Part shown: positions 1-13,700 of the stretch, in pieces
Position numbering within the stretch: position 1 is the stretch's first letter
Layout: each line of letters starts with the position of its first letter
Source: Plasmodium malariae
Lineage: Eukaryota > Apicomplexa > Aconoidasida > Haemosporida > Plasmodiidae
NCBI RefSeq assembly: GCF_900090045.1
Contig: NW_021638312.1
Location: 124,001 to 188,000 of the forward strand
DNA length: 64,000 bases
Direction: 5' to 3'
Translations under genes and position numbers: made by a program
Notes under the pieces: model-generated
Told to the model about the DNA's origin: nothing
Database searches by the model: none
Seen by the model: the letters and a program-made list of their open reading frames with translations, nothing else

Positions 1-893
1 ATTTTATTCGTGAATAACTGTTTTTTTTTTTTTTTTTTTATTACTTTGCTACTGAATTTATGTACATAATTATAAAAAAGAAAAAAATAAAGTTCCTAAA
101 TTTAAAAAATTTTCATTTGAAAAATATAGTATAAATAATGCATATTTATAAATAATAACTTTGAAAAATTATATTAAAAAAATAAAAAATCAGTCTTTAT
201 TTACCTTTAAAACATATATATCCTTATAGAATGGGTAGAAGAATACAAATTTGATATTAAAAATATATTATAGTACATAAAAGATTTTTATATTATAAAG
301 TATAAATCATATATTACTATTAATAAAATAAAAAAGGTTATATACAATATTGTTTTTTTATTTTAATATTACTATTTTGTTGTTATAGTAAATATTAATT
401 ATTAAATGTATTATCCAGTTTTTCCGTAATATAAGATTTATAGAATTATAATAAATAATAGGTAAACTTTAATAAAATTAGTAATTATTCTACTACTATA
501 TAGGAAGCTATATTATTTATACTCTTTGCGTTATGTATAATATGTGAAGAAAATATTTAGAAATATTAAAAGATTATTTATATTTTTTTTATTTTATTTT
601 AAAAAGAATTAACAAAAAAATTATTTAATTAAATTTGCATTTTAAATAAATTATTTATATTTTTTGAATTTTTATGAATTAATTCAAATTATATAATTCT
701 AATTACAGTTATTTTTCTTTTTCCGTTGTCTAAAAAATTATACCCTTACACATTTTTTATTAACTTACAAAAAAAAATTTAAATTATAAATAGAAAAATT
801 AAGTGAATGAATTATCTTTTATATATAGAAGAATGTTATATTATTGTTAATATTTTCCTTATTGAATATGTTGAAATATTAAAAATCTATAAA
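1..893 (+). repeat. fam-l upstream module, copy 1 (starts before the window)
   Basis: No gene is seen here. The stretch begins with a T run at 21-39 and then runs through AT-rich sequence that matches, block by block, the DNA in front of the other three fam-l loci (about 6310-7200, 21620-22540 and 61290-62200). The last 60 bases contain the shared string ttattgttaa followed by a TTTTCC-type run, a gaatatg stretch and aatattaaaaat just before the first exon. It is probably the promoter and 5' UTR of the fam-l family. The homology is seen by eye; the promoter role is inferred from its fixed position. Confidence 0.5.
21..39. repeat. poly-T tract (T19) of fam-l upstream module
   Basis: This is a run of 19 T. 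Equivalent runs sit in front of the other fam-l loci at 6338-6355, 21630-21646 and 61298-61314, always about 0.85-0.9 kb before the first exon. Poly(dA:dT) tracts commonly exclude nucleosomes, so it may set the upstream edge of the promoter. Confidence 0.6.
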
Positions 894-1844
894 ATGAAAA
901 AAATGGTTAAGTTATTCTTATTAAAATTACTACACTTATCCTTTTAACTTGGATATTCCTCTTTAACAATAATTTTGTATTATAATATTTATTATGCATA
1001 TTTTCATTGTTAACATTTTTAGTGTTTTATTTTTATTGATACCTTTTTTTAGAAATATAATATTAATTCGTTAAATAAAAAATATTTATTTTTTTTTTTT
1101 AGAGTATGTTTTATAAATTTTTAGGTGAAATATACTATCTTGTTAGAAAATTAAATACAAGAACTTATCGGCTACTACCAAGATGTAAGCAGGGTTAGGA
1201 TTCATATATTGTACGTTAAAAGAAAATAAACAAAATACTGGTATACGTGAAAAAGGGGATATATGTAATGTTGAAAAGGAGAACACCATAAAAAACAAAC
1301 AATCAAATGGAAATTCATCAAAAAATGAGAGAGGAGATAAAAAATCTATGAAAAACAAATCTTGTATATATGAAACTAAAAAATATTGAAAGATCTTTAT
1401 TATATAGATTTTCTTAAAAAAGAGAGGTCAATTAGTAATAAAGTCTATAAGAACATTATTCGTAAAAAATAAGGAATAGGATTTGATTTTCCTTTATTAT
1501 TCTCATTGTTATATATATAGTTCATATTATATTTGTTTTGTAATTATGGTCTTATGGATGGGTTATTCAAAATATTTTATACCTACCCTTTATAGAGTGA
1601 TTTGAGATCTTTAAATAATTGGTTGTTGAAATTCCTTCTTAAATGGGTGTTTAATAAGCCTATGGAATATATTACTAAGGAGAATGTGAAAAAAACGTTC
1701 AATACTGCTTAAGATAACATTTTTGTTATTTTCATATATATTATATCTTTCTTTATGTTAGATGTCATGCTTATATTAAGGATTATATGTTACCATAAAA
1801 TAGTTCAAAAATAAAAAAGATTAAATTCAGAAGAAGGTAAATGA
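894..1844 (+). pseudogene. fam-l: fam-l exported protein pseudogene
   Basis: Remnant of a two-exon fam-l gene. Exon 1 starts at ATG 894 but has lost bases relative to the intact copy at 7201, so its hydrophobic segment shifts frame and stops near 945. Exon 2 follows a T-rich acceptor ending at 1102. It encodes RKLNTRTYRLLPRCKQG, the family's YRLL-type motif, and then meets a stop (TAG) at about 1197. The downstream hydrophobic part (about 1490-1760) and a basic tail survive only in pieces with several stops. The family's usual product is a small two-membrane-segment protein sent out of the parasite. This copy cannot make it. Family assignment is firm from the motif and the shared flanks; the exact ends are approximate. 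Confidence 0.8.
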
Positions 1845-4300
1845 ATATTATGTAATATGACTCTTTCTTTAATGATATCATTGACACACAGTAACATTTG
1901 TAATATTATTAGTTATGTATTTATTAAATATACCCACATTATATAAATTTTATGAGTATTTCTACATATATCTAGCCTTGTTAATGCACAATCATGAAAG
2001 GATAAGTTCTTATTTTTTTGTAAATTTAGACGTTCTAACGTTCTTAAGTGAATATTTTAAAGTGTTTTATCATCATAGTAGTATATAACGGGTTGTTATG
2101 TATTAGCGTATTTAATAGATACCTATAATAATATGTCTATTAAAATAAATATATAATTGGTCAATACTTATAATTTTATTTGATTAAAGTATTAAACTAC
2201 ATTTGAAATAAAAAAAATTGCACTCTCTGTTTTTCATCTTTTAGTTAAAAAATGGTTATTTGTTGAATTAAAAAAAGTGTGTGATTGTTTTAAAATTAAA
2301 AATGATTGTGACATATTTTGTGTTTCATGATATAAAGCAAATATATTTTTTTTGTAATTATATATATATATATTTATTTATATTTAATTAGGATGAAAAT
2401 TAATATATATATTAAAAACTAATTTTTACAATAAATATATTAAAGACATATTTATAATAATAATAATAATAATAGATGCTTAGGTTTCTTTGCATCATAT
2501 ATTAGGAAGCTATGACAATATGATAATATATCATTTATAAATATACATTATATCTAATTTTTTTCTAATATATAGATGGCATAGCTTTAAAATTTACTGA
2601 AATGTTTAAATAATTTATTTTTTTATTGTTTCACTTAATTGAGGCTTTAATTCAATTTTTCAAAAAAAATTAATTAATCATATATTTAAAATTTATAAAT
2701 AAATATGAAAAACATATTTTTTATTTTTTGAATTATTAAGGAGATAAATTAATGATTTAAATATAATCATACGTTAATATAAATTATGCAGAAACGTTTT
2801 TCTCTTATAGTTTTTCTTTTTTTATAATATTAGACTTCTAAAAATTTGATATAAATGCATATTCAACCATAGAAATTTTCATGAAAATTGATTAAAGTAA
2901 AGGTATACTTTATTGTAGTAATATAATAATATGTAAACAAGTATTTATGTTCAATTTTTAACATTTGTCTATAAGTATATTAAGTAAGACGTTAATGTTT
3001 ATTTATGATATATAAAAAATGTGTAGCTTATATTAACAATTAGCAACTTCTTCAAATTAATAAAGATAATTGTTTAAACAAAATAAAAGTAAGAAACATA
3101 ATTATTTTTTTATAGATAATTTATAAATACGTAAGATAGTTTTTATTTGGTATATATCATTTAAGTATGTGTATTTAAAAAATTATTTTATTTTTTGGCT
3201 AAGGTTTAATTAAATAATGTGTAGGGTTCTGTATGAAAAAGTTTTGCATGTAATTTTCATTTAATATATTTTATTTTTATAGATTCAAATGAAAATTATA
3301 ATGTAATATGAATACATACTTGAGTTGTTGCATTTGAAGACTCTTTGAAAAGTGTTGTTCAGTTAATAAAATAACAATGTATTTTTTTTCCTTTGTAAAA
3401 GTGTACTTTAGACATATATAAAATAAAATTGGCATAAATGGAAAATTTTTTCAAGATGAAATTAAAAAAGGTGCTAATAAGAATTTTATAAAAAAATATA
3501 TATATATTTATATATTTTTTTCTAATATTAAGTGTTCCTATCATTTCTTAAAATATTTTTTTTAATCTAAATAATATAAACAAACATACATAATATGTGG
3601 AATAATATTATTGTGACAATATGTTTCTTTTTTTTATACATATACAAATAAAAAAATAAAATAAAATAATTATTTGGAACAGAACAAATGTTAGTATACG
3701 TATACTTGTTTAATTAGAAGCAATGTAAAGGTTGAAGACATCTATTTTTATTTATTTGAAAATTTGGAAGAAATATTCTAATAAAATTTATTATAATATA
3801 ATGTTTTCTATACATCATACTACAACTTCTGTTATATATATTTATATATTTTTCGTAGAACAAAGTAATACAAAATTGTAAAGTTATATAATTTATTAAC
3901 TTTCTTTTGAACTATCTCCACTTATAAAAAATTTTAAGAACTCAAAAATTTCAATGCACACTATGTTTTTATTTTATGAAGTAATAAAATCACAATAACA
4001 ATTAAATATTAGGTATTGAATAAATTTATATACAAACAAATAAATATGAGTTTTTAATTAAGAATAATGAAAAAAACAGTTTCATTTATTCTGGGACGTT
4101 GCAAACTAATAATATTCATTAAATAAATGATGAAACATATATAAATCGTAAATCATATATGATGCATGGTCATTATTTGTTGTACTTTCATATCAAAATT
4201 AAATAATTTTTTTATTCTTCTCTTCTGATAGACAAAAATATTTTAATGCGATATTGTCAAAAATAAAAAAAACAAAAAATGAAAATGAATTCTCAAAATA
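1845..4300 (+). repeat. fam-l downstream module, copy 1
   Basis: No convincing gene is present. The stretch carries blocks that recur downstream of the fam-l pseudogene at 22.5 kb (about 24300-25120) and again at about 53900-55700. The clearest pair is 3647-3830 against 55480-55680: both contain ggaacagaacaa, then acttgttt, then aatgtaaag with attgaag/attgatg. A second block around the T-rich atagataat sequence at about 3105-3130 recurs near 24735 and 54935. A (TAA) microsatellite lies at about 2455-2475. This is 3' flanking DNA that travels with fam-l genes; no function is visible. Confidence 0.45.
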
Positions 4301-4639
4301 TAATAGTCACATAAAATTAGTAAATAAATAATATTATAATGCAACATTTTTTTTCATTAATACACTTTTTTAATATTATTTTCTATATTTTCCAAACATT
4401 ATATGTAGAATCATTTTGTCTATATAAAAAAAATAAACATAAAAGTATAAAAAATTTATAATGATAATATTATTCGTAAATTAAAAATTATACGTAGTAA
4501 CTACATGAAAATAATAAATGTGGATAAGTAATAATATTACAAATGAAATTCGGCTATTTTGTAACAAGAAATACAAAAAATATTTATATTGAAATAAAAG
4601 TATGTATTAAAAAATAATTTACATAATTTTAAATATATA

Positions 4640-5100
4640 AAGTTAGAAGAAACTATTCGAATAAAATTAAAGTTGATAAGACCATAACAGAAGAGGAAAA
4701 GGAACTAATAATTTAATGAAAGTAAAAAATATATAGAACGAATTTATGGATTAGGTTATATGCTATATAAATGTACACTCGTTAATTTATCACAAAACTG
4801 CATAATGAAATATAAGAAACAAGAACTATAAACGGAATTTTTGATGTTAACAAGAAATTCAGTTTATTTAAAAAGAAAATGTAGAAGATATGTTGATAAA
4901 TGAAAATTTGATATTAGCTCCTGAAACTTGTTAGAAAAAAAAAAGAAACAATTATGTTTCGTGAAATGCACCAAAAATGGAACGTATATATAAGTACAAC
5001 TATATATTATTCTGTAAATTAATCTATAGAAGTTATGTTTTTGTATGTGGAAAAATACATAATACAACTGAAAAATGTGTTAAAGCGAGAAAAAGTAGCA
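4640..5100 (+). other. possible weak coding relic, unassigned
   Basis: Short open stretches on + stand out from the surrounding DNA. One at about 4645-4710 reads NKIKVDKTITEEEKELII, and another at about 4882-4940 reads ENVEDMLINENLILAPETC. They lie in different frames and are separated by stops. The richer codon mix suggests an old gene fragment, but I do not recognise a family and the evidence is thin. It sits upstream of a fam-l module, as the stronger relic at 19143 does. Confidence 0.25.
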
Positions 5101-7200
5101 TCTGTAAATGTGTAAAATAAAATATTATATTAATATTAATAAAATACTATACTAAGATTGTAATTAGTATAATAAAGAATTCAAATGACCCATGTTCAAA
5201 GAATACACATAATTTAAAATTATAAATTAAAAATAATATAAAAATAAAATAAATGCTAAAAGAAATAAACAAATTTGCTATGTTCAACTAAAAATTATAA
5301 TTATAAATTTAACATGACATAATATATTTTTTCCCATAACTTCTGCAAATGGATTTTAACTTACATAAATTATGAAAAGTTTGTACACATTACAAAATAT
5401 ATTAGATCAATTAGAAAAATAAGTAACAATAAAGACAAAGACGTAACTCAGAAAGATAATATTATTTTAAGGGCATGAATAAAACCATGAATATTTATTA
5501 GTTTAACATTTTAATTAAAATATAAATTATTATATGCTGATATCATTGTTTAATTTATACGAGAATAAATGAAAAAAATGTAACATCTTTTAATGAAAAT
5601 AATGAAGTATTATGTTTTTTTAAAGACATAGTAATTAAACTTACATGGTTAATGTGAAGTTATTTTTATTAACACTTAGACAAAAATAGTAAATAACTAT
5701 ACATTAATTACAGCAGTCTAGAGGAACATTGAACTTAGATTCTTTTAAATGTACTTTACATTAATATAAATAATATATTTAGATTAAAGAAGTAACGACA
5801 AAAATAATACATTGTTCAGTGAAAAAAAAAATTATGAAATAGATATGAATGTGTATATATATATATATATATATGTAAATATAATTCACTTACAATTAAT
5901 ATTCTCTGTACAAAATTAAATAAATTATATAAAGTTTAAACGACTTAAGTATAATCCTTTTATTTTAGAATAACGTATATAATTTAGACATATATTTAAA
6001 TATATATATAATTAATAAAAAGAAGATTCTAAAATTTACTTAAAAAAATTACACATTCCTTAAACTTATGAATTCTAGAAATAAATATTTTTAAAGTTTT
6101 TATTGTATATAGAGAGTATTTTTCCTTAATTTAAAGGATATATAAGGATTATTTATATACTTTTTAAATGAGTTAACATTATTTTGTATAAAAAATGTTA
6201 AATGTAAATTAATAAATAATAAAATCAAATAATACAAACAATTAAAGGATACTAAATAACCTTAATAAATGTGATGCTAATTCCATACGTAATTTAAAAT
6301 AATAAAAATAAAGAATAGTAAGTTAATTTTGATACTATTTTTTTTTTTTTTTTTTGCTTTATTAATATTTACTCTAATTATATTTATTTAATTAAAAATA
6401 AAATTTTGATGAATTATAAAATATTTTATTTATAAATAATGGGATAAATTAAATTTAAAAAATATAATTTTTAAAATTTATACTATAAAAATAAAAAATA
6501 TGCTTTTATTAGCTTTTAAAATATATTTTTTTGATGAAGTAACTGCCATTGTATAAAATTAAATATTTAAATATATAATAAAAATACATATAATACAAGT
6601 TTTATAATTGACATAGAGCAAAAGTTGTACGAAGTAATTATTTTTCCAGTTGTACGTACTGTTATATTGCTATAATAATTGATATTTAAGAATAATAAAT
6701 ACTTCTTCAAAAATGTAACGTTTATAAAATTATTTGTAAGAAAGCATCATTAAAATTAGTAGTTTATTATATTATTATATAGTACAATTTGACAATATTT
6801 TATATATCGTATGTTGCAAATTCAAAATTTTGAAACATTAAGAAATAGTATGTTTTTTTTTGTTCTATTTTATTTTTAAAAGAATTGATAGAAAAATAAT
6901 TTAATTAGTGTGCTATACTAAATAATAGTATTATATATTTTGAGTATTTGTAAATATAATTAAATTATGTTATTTTAATTAATGTTAATACCTTATAAAT
7001 GATAATATGGTAAAAATTTTATAATAAATTTTTGAAGTTACATTTTCTTAGACTGTGTTGTAAAAAAGTTATAGTTATAAACAATTTATTAGTTTTTTAA
7101 GTAAAAACAATAAAGATATTTTTTAAATAAATATAGCTTTCTTTATAATATTATTGTTAATTTTTTCTTAATTGAATATGTCACAATATTAAAAATCTGT
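5100..7200 (+). repeat. fam-l upstream module, copy 2
   Basis: This is non-coding AT-rich DNA in front of the intact fam-l gene. It matches about 20100-22540 over most of its length. Examples are the aattaataaaa-to-aaatgagtt blocks at about 6010-6180 and 20835-21002, and the T run plus the section that follows it at 6338-6700 and 21630-22000. The final 60 bases share the ttattgttaa...aatattaaaaat block with the other loci. A (TA) run lies at 5854-5875. It probably holds the promoter and 5' UTR. No gene is seen. Confidence 0.5.
5854..5875. repeat. TA dinucleotide microsatellite
   Basis: About 11 uninterrupted TA units lie within the upstream module of the fam-l gene at 7201. This is ordinary low-complexity sequence for this genome and likely to vary in length. 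Confidence 0.85.
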
Positions 7201-8119
7201 ATGATGAAACAAATAATGAAGTTACTCTTTTTTATAAAAATTACTATATTTATCCTTTTAACGTGGATGTACCATATTAACAAGTATATGGTATGATAGT
7301 ATTATTTAAGGCTATTTACATTATTCATATTTATCTTGTTTTATTTTCATTAGTACTATTTTTTTAGAATTCGATTATTTATACTTTAAATAACAAATTT
7401 TAAAACTATTTTTTTAGCGTACACGTAACCCATATTTGGACAAGTGCAACCCTGGTAGGGATTTTGATACAAGAACATGTAGATTACTAGGAGGATATGA
7501 ACAACAAAATTATTCAGACGTTGTATGGTTAAAAGGTGATGCCCCAACTGTTGAAGAGTACAAAAAATTATGTGGATATAATTTTAGAAAAGTAACTAGA
7601 GAAAAAACGAAACACCAAAAAGTACTTTCAGTAAATAATACAGAAAGCTTTGAACAAGCTAGGGAAAGACAATCCCCTGAAAACAATAGAAAAAATTCAT
7701 ACTTTGATAAACGATTGATCAACAAAATATATTATATTAATAAGGATAGGTTTGCTAAGGATAAGGATTTGAAATTATTAGGAACAAATATAAAAATAAA
7801 AAAAAAAGTGTTATATGTTTTTTCTGTCTTATTTGTAGCATTTGCATTAGTAATAATTGCTTTAAGGAAATTAGATTATTTGAATTTTAAGAATTATTAT
7901 TTTTTTTCATTGGATAGTTTTCATCCATTAGTTATAGTATTCGCCATATTTGGGATCATAGTTATAACAGCGATTATTTATGCCTTTAGAAAAATTGAAA
8001 AGTATGATAAATTAAGACATATAAAAAGTATATTGAATTATACGAAATATCCTTCTTTCATCAAATTAAACTCTTTTACCAATAACTATCGAAAATTTCC
8101 TGTGAAATGCGGACAATAA
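7201..8119 (+). CDS. fam-l: fam-l family exported protein, two exons, intact
   Basis: The gene model joins exon 1 (7201-7290) to exon 2 (7418-8119) in phase 0, giving 263 residues. Exon 1 starts at ATG 7201 (a second ATG follows at 7204) and encodes a basic start followed by a hydrophobic run, FFIKITIFILLTW, a signal-anchor-like segment. The donor is GTATGA and the acceptor is a T run ending TAG at 7417. Exon 2 carries the family motif TCRLLGGY at about residues 50-57. The motif resembles the host-export (PEXEL) pattern but lacks an acidic or Gln fifth residue. A lysine/asparagine-rich middle follows. Two membrane segments lie at about 161-179 and 200-219, with a basic tail. Fam-l proteins are expected at the infected-cell surface, and some are thought to resemble the RH5 fold. 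Fam-m is the alternative label. No frame break is visible. Confidence 0.85.
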
Positions 8120-10200
8120 TTAAATATAACTATAATTCGTTAAATATTATAAGCTCACCCTTACATATATGTCCTATTTTATATGCAATAGCAAAAATAT
8201 AAATCTTTAATTTTTTTGTTAATATATTGGTTACTATAATTCTCGCCTTTTTTTTTTAAACATTTTCTTATCTTAACACCATTTAATGGTTTATATATAT
8301 ATTTCTTCATTTAACAAAATGTTTTAAAAATATATATGTGTTTACCTTAAAATTTGTATTTGAAGATTGTATTTATATATTTTCGTTGATATTTTACACC
8401 AATTTATATTTTTTCATGTAAAAAGTAATATTAATTATTTTTAAAATATTTTTTTAATCTTAAATAATTATTTGCTTATTTAATTAAAAAAAAAATGAAT
8501 TAATAGTTTTAATTTAAAAATAATTACGTCTTGTTTTAGAGTTTATAGTTCAAATATTTATTGTAATGGTTAAATAAATCAGGGAATTTATAAATGTATT
8601 CCAAAATGAAAGTTTTTTTCGTAGAATATGTTAGAATAGTTTAAAAAATAATCATATTTTAAAAGTATTTAGTTAAAAAAATATAAGAGTTAAATTAAGA
8701 TTAATATAAAATTATTTAGTAAGTTTTAGTGTCTAAAAATTATTCTAAAAATTATTCTAGTGCAATATTTATTAGGTGAAATTATGAATATAAAGTTAAC
8801 GGAAATTGAAATAATTTAAATAGATTTTCTATATCATGTAATTCTAACTTGTTTATACTAGAAAAATAAAAAAATAATTTTTATTTATTACAAGTTTTTT
8901 TTTTTTTTTTTTCTATTGTTAAAACTCTGAATTTTATATTCCAAGAAGGAAATAAAAATAACGTAAATATTAAATTTAATTAAGGATAAAAATGAAATAA
9001 CAAAAATGAACAATGTATAAGGAAAATATAGTTTGATCAAATGTTCAATAAACTTTTGTTTAGAATATGCTCATATAGATATTAAATAGTAAAAAAATAG
9101 TACACCATTGTAAATATTTTGTCATAAATGATAATAAATAATAAAAATATTTAAAGTCTTAAGTATTATAAACATAATCGCAACATTGAGAAAACTGAAA
9201 AGTTTAGAAGGATTAATATAAAATATGTTTTTTATACCCATATAATATTTTTTTCTGAAATATGATGCTTTCATTCAATACATTAGTATCTACTATTTTT
9301 ACTTTTATCTTTATTTATAAGTAATAAATTGATTTTATATTTTTAATGTAAATCTCAAAATATTTAAATATGTATTAATGGAAGTGTTATTCTAGTTATA
9401 CTAGGAAACCTGAAAAAAAAAAAAATTATATAATAACAAATATTCTTTGTTATTTTATTTCAGAATACATTTTGGCTAAATAAAGTTTAAAGACCACTCT
9501 TTTTTGTTGTTTACATAAATTAAACTGAAATAAGTTAAACATACTATTGTTGTATTCTTGAAACTAAATTATGTTCCAATTTTTATATTATAAATTATCG
9601 TTGTATGTCTGTTAACAGAATAACATGTGAACTATATTTATCATGTATTTGTATGGATATTAACGGATAAATGTAATAATGAATCGTATTAATTATATGT
9701 TCAACCAAATAATTTAATGAAAATTTGTGAAATTTCATCTTTCCAAATACTTTCCTGTCTATATATTTCCAATAATAGTAATATGTAAGTAAATAATTAA
9801 CATTGTTTTACGTTTACACTAAAAAAACAATGAGGGTTTATTACAATAATTCACATTTTATTTTGTTATGTTGAAATAGTTACTATGAAATGTAACAATA
9901 ACTAAACCACTGAATATCATGCTAGTATACGCATAATGTTGATGGAAAGCTTATTATTACAAAGTTTTTTGAGACTTTAAGGAAGTAATTTAAAAGCTAT
10001 AACATATATTTTTTCTTTTTTTTTATTAAAATCCGTACATGAACTCTTTTAATTGAGACATTTTATTATTTTTACTGGTGTAAATAAACAATTACATATG
10101 TAATCTCTTTTTCTACACCTTTTCTATGCTATAATTTATTAAGGACAAGTAAAAATTTTTATTAAGATAGATATAAATATATTTTTTTTTAAATAACGAA
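8120..10200. other. intergenic, no gene seen
   Basis: AT-rich DNA downstream of the intact fam-l gene. It includes a T run at about 8897-8912 and an A run near 9414-9425. I see no coding pattern, RNA gene or close match to the other fam-l downstream modules beyond low-complexity resemblance. Confidence 0.5.
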
Positions 10201-10209
10201 TTTTTATAT

Positions 10210-10750
10210 TAATATATATATATAGTATAATGCTCATAATATACAAGAGGAGAACAATCATAACCTATATAGTGAATTAATTTTGGAATTTGTTGGAACA
10301 CTGAGAAAATTAGGATATATAAATTAAGTATGATATAAATATTCAAAAAAAAAAAACGTATTATCTTTAAATGAAGATTATGAGAAAGATGAAGAATATA
10401 AAAATTTATTTGGAAAATTGAAGCTATACCACGAAGAACTATGATATGATAATCTAAGATCCTGAAGTTTTTAAGAAATTTTTATATATATAAAAAAATT
10501 ATTAATATTAAATTTTATAAATTACTTGAAAATAAAATACGGAACACCGATAACAGAACATTTAAAAAATACAAAAACTTATTGTAAATATAAAAAATAT
10601 ACTAAACTCTTCTGAATATTTCTAAAGAAAATCGATAAATACATTGAATTAGTATTATGCCATGCGGTGAAGCATCAAAATGAAACTAAGCATTTGTCTT
10701 ATGGAAGTATATTATGAGAAAATTTAAAATATATTTATGTAGAGAGAGAT
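10210..10750 (+). pseudogene. unassigned coding relic
   Basis: This stretch on + has a codon mix unlike the surrounding DNA and long open runs interrupted by stops. Readable pieces are EENNHNLYSELILEFVGTLR at about 10238, LSLNEDYEKDEEYKNLFGKL at about 10364, and PITEHLKNTKTYCKYKKY at about 10548. They imply a hydrophilic, charged protein. I cannot place it in a family. It could be part of a pir or another subtelomeric gene, or a decayed conserved gene. No exon boundary or start is clear, so the ends are approximate. Confidence 0.4.
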
Positions 10751-13700
10751 GTCTCTGTTTTGTTATATTATTCGATATTATTTCATTCTATTTTGCAATA
10801 GCTAATGTTTTAGTGTATACGGTATTTTTTTGAGCATTAAGTTATATAATGTCATTTTAAATTGTGTTAAAACTTATAAAAATCATTATTTTTCTTAGAA
10901 CTTCTAGAAAATTTAAGAAATCGCAGAATTTTTTGAGAATAATAATATTCTAGATTATGTTTCGCTTTAACATATTATTGCTATATATATTTTAATTTTT
11001 ATAGAGGAGTTGTTACCATAATTAATTTTTATATATATTAAAGAGAAAAGACACGTGTTTATTTCTATCATATATACAACTTACGCTTAAAATATATATG
11101 GTATTTAAAATAATAATTTATACTATAAAAATAATTTATTTTAATTTTTTGCGAATTTCATATATGAATATTTTCATATACGAATATAGCTTTTGTAATT
11201 TTTTTTTTTTGTTACATCTGATTATGTTTTATTAGAAATGCATATATACATATATAGTTCTTTTTAAAGTTCATTTTATATTTTTGTTAAGTTTTTTTCT
11301 GTGAGATATTTTGAGTGCTGAAATATGTAGAGGATAACAAATAAATACTTCATAAGTGATTATATTTCTTGAATATTTAATTATATAGCAATATATAATA
11401 TAAAGATTTATTAATATGCAAAATACTAATTTTATGAAATAAGAAAGTTAATACAAGACCATATATCCTTTTTTTTTTTTATTTAACAAATAATATAAAG
11501 TTATATATGTACTATACATTAAGAGAATGTGAACAAATGAGTATTGTATTTTCTTAATAAGAACTGTTCATATTTTAATATTATATAATATTTACGTGCA
11601 ATTTTGTTACACATGTTGATCTTTTAGGAATAAATGTATATTAAATACATTATTAATGCACTTAATAGGTCGTATAATAAACGTATATTTCAAATTTTGG
11701 GATAATTCATATGAACAGTTAAAATTTAATTAAAAAAAAAGAGAAAAAAAAAAAATGAATCATTTGTACACAATGTAATATTATAATACATTTCAATAAA
11801 TATATGATACTGATAAGTTAATTTTACTATCAGAACACATTTAAAGATACAACTGTATGTTCTATGTTAAAATATATATACAGTGCATTTGAGTAGTTTA
11901 TTAAATAATAAAGAAATTTCGAATAGAAATTATACCTTCTTATGTTTCATATAGTATATTTAGGGAAATCAAAATAATATCCTAAATATAAATTTTATAA
12001 ATAAGCATTATATGAATATATTAAGTTACTTATATTTTCACATTTATTATTTTATTTATATAACGCATTTTTTTCTTGTAATATAACACGATAATTAATA
12101 AACTGTTAACAAGTATACGTATATTTTTTAGAATAACTGAATATTATATTTATCAAAAAAAGTGAAAAACATTATTTTTATGATATCCAGTTGTCCTTGA
12201 TGCAGAAATTGGAAGAGCTAGAAAAACACTGAACTTTATATTAAGAAAACATCAAAAATTAAAAATATTTATAGGTTTTAATTATTAAAAGATATGGAAA
12301 ATAAGGAAAACAATTAAAAAAGAATTATATTAATTTAAAAAATAATAAATTGCTAATAATGCACAAGCAATAATCAATATTAAGCATAAATAATTATTTT
12401 ATTATTCTAATACCAGAATAATTGTACTTGTATTATTGAAAAAGTTTATAAATTAAAAGAGTATAATAGAATTATTAGAAAGAATTTTTAATAAAAGAAA
12501 AGTTTAAAATATTTTAATAATACTTCATGTCACATATTATAATATAACCTTTTGGAAAATGTCAAAAAAAAAAAATAGAAAGTTGACACAAAAATAAGTG
12601 TTCAGAATGGATATATTTTATAGACCACAAATATTGATAAATTAAATTTTTTTTAAAATAAAATCAACATTGTTATATTTACTATAAATATGTAGATCTT
12701 ATCCTTTATGATCTATATTATGTTATGTATTTATTAATTATACTTATTTAGTAAAAAAACAAATATTTAATCTGATTATATTAACAGTACTTGATTAATA
12801 AGAATACAAATTACACATCTTCCCAATAGACATGTATATTCATATGCATATTTATATTATTTTGTACAAATTATTAGAAAAAATATCATACAATTATCAA
12901 AATTATAAATATAAATTAGCATTTTTTTTTAAATATTTAAGGCAAATTTTAAATTTACATCTTTTTCTTTATAATGTTACATATTCTGAAAATTCTTTTT
13001 TATATGATTGTATATCTAATATCATTCTAGTAGTTAATGATGAAATATTAAGAGTCAACTAAATAATTATTAGATAACTTACATTTAATTGTTAGGAAGT
13101 TAATAGGCGTATTCATACAAGAGTTGAACAAAAAAAAGTAATGTGTAAACGAAAGATTATTAAAATCGAAAGACAATTACTTATATATTTTTGGAGTACG
13201 TGGATTTAAAAAAAATAAAATAAGAGAATTTCAGGTTGAAAAATAAATAATTAATTAAAATTTTCTGGTAAAATTAATGAAGTGAAATATAGAAGAATAT
13301 ATAGTGTAGTAAAATATAAATATATAACATTTTATATATTTTTTTATAATTTTGTATAATTTAAAAATATTATGGTTACTTCAAAATTTTTTCTTTTTAA
13401 AAATATGTTTTAACTTTTAATATGTGAAAGAAAATACATTTAAATGAGGATAAATAAACATATTAATGTATTAAATGAATTATGGAAGGCATATAGAAAT
13501 ATTTAGGAAGCAAGCACAAAATAAACTAATATACTTATGTAGGTTTATATGTTATGTGGAAAAATATCGTTTACCCTGAAAACATTATTATTAATGATAT
13601 ACTAATTTACGTAAAGTAACAACTTTTAAGAATTATCACATTTTAAATTATATATGTAATCGTGTGAATGGTATTAGAAGAATAATGATTTTACAAAATT

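Noticed and set aside
12832..13062. 76-codon open frame on +
   Set aside because: Rich in Ile, Tyr, Asn, Lys and Phe as expected for random AT-rich sequence, with no family feature or splice partner.
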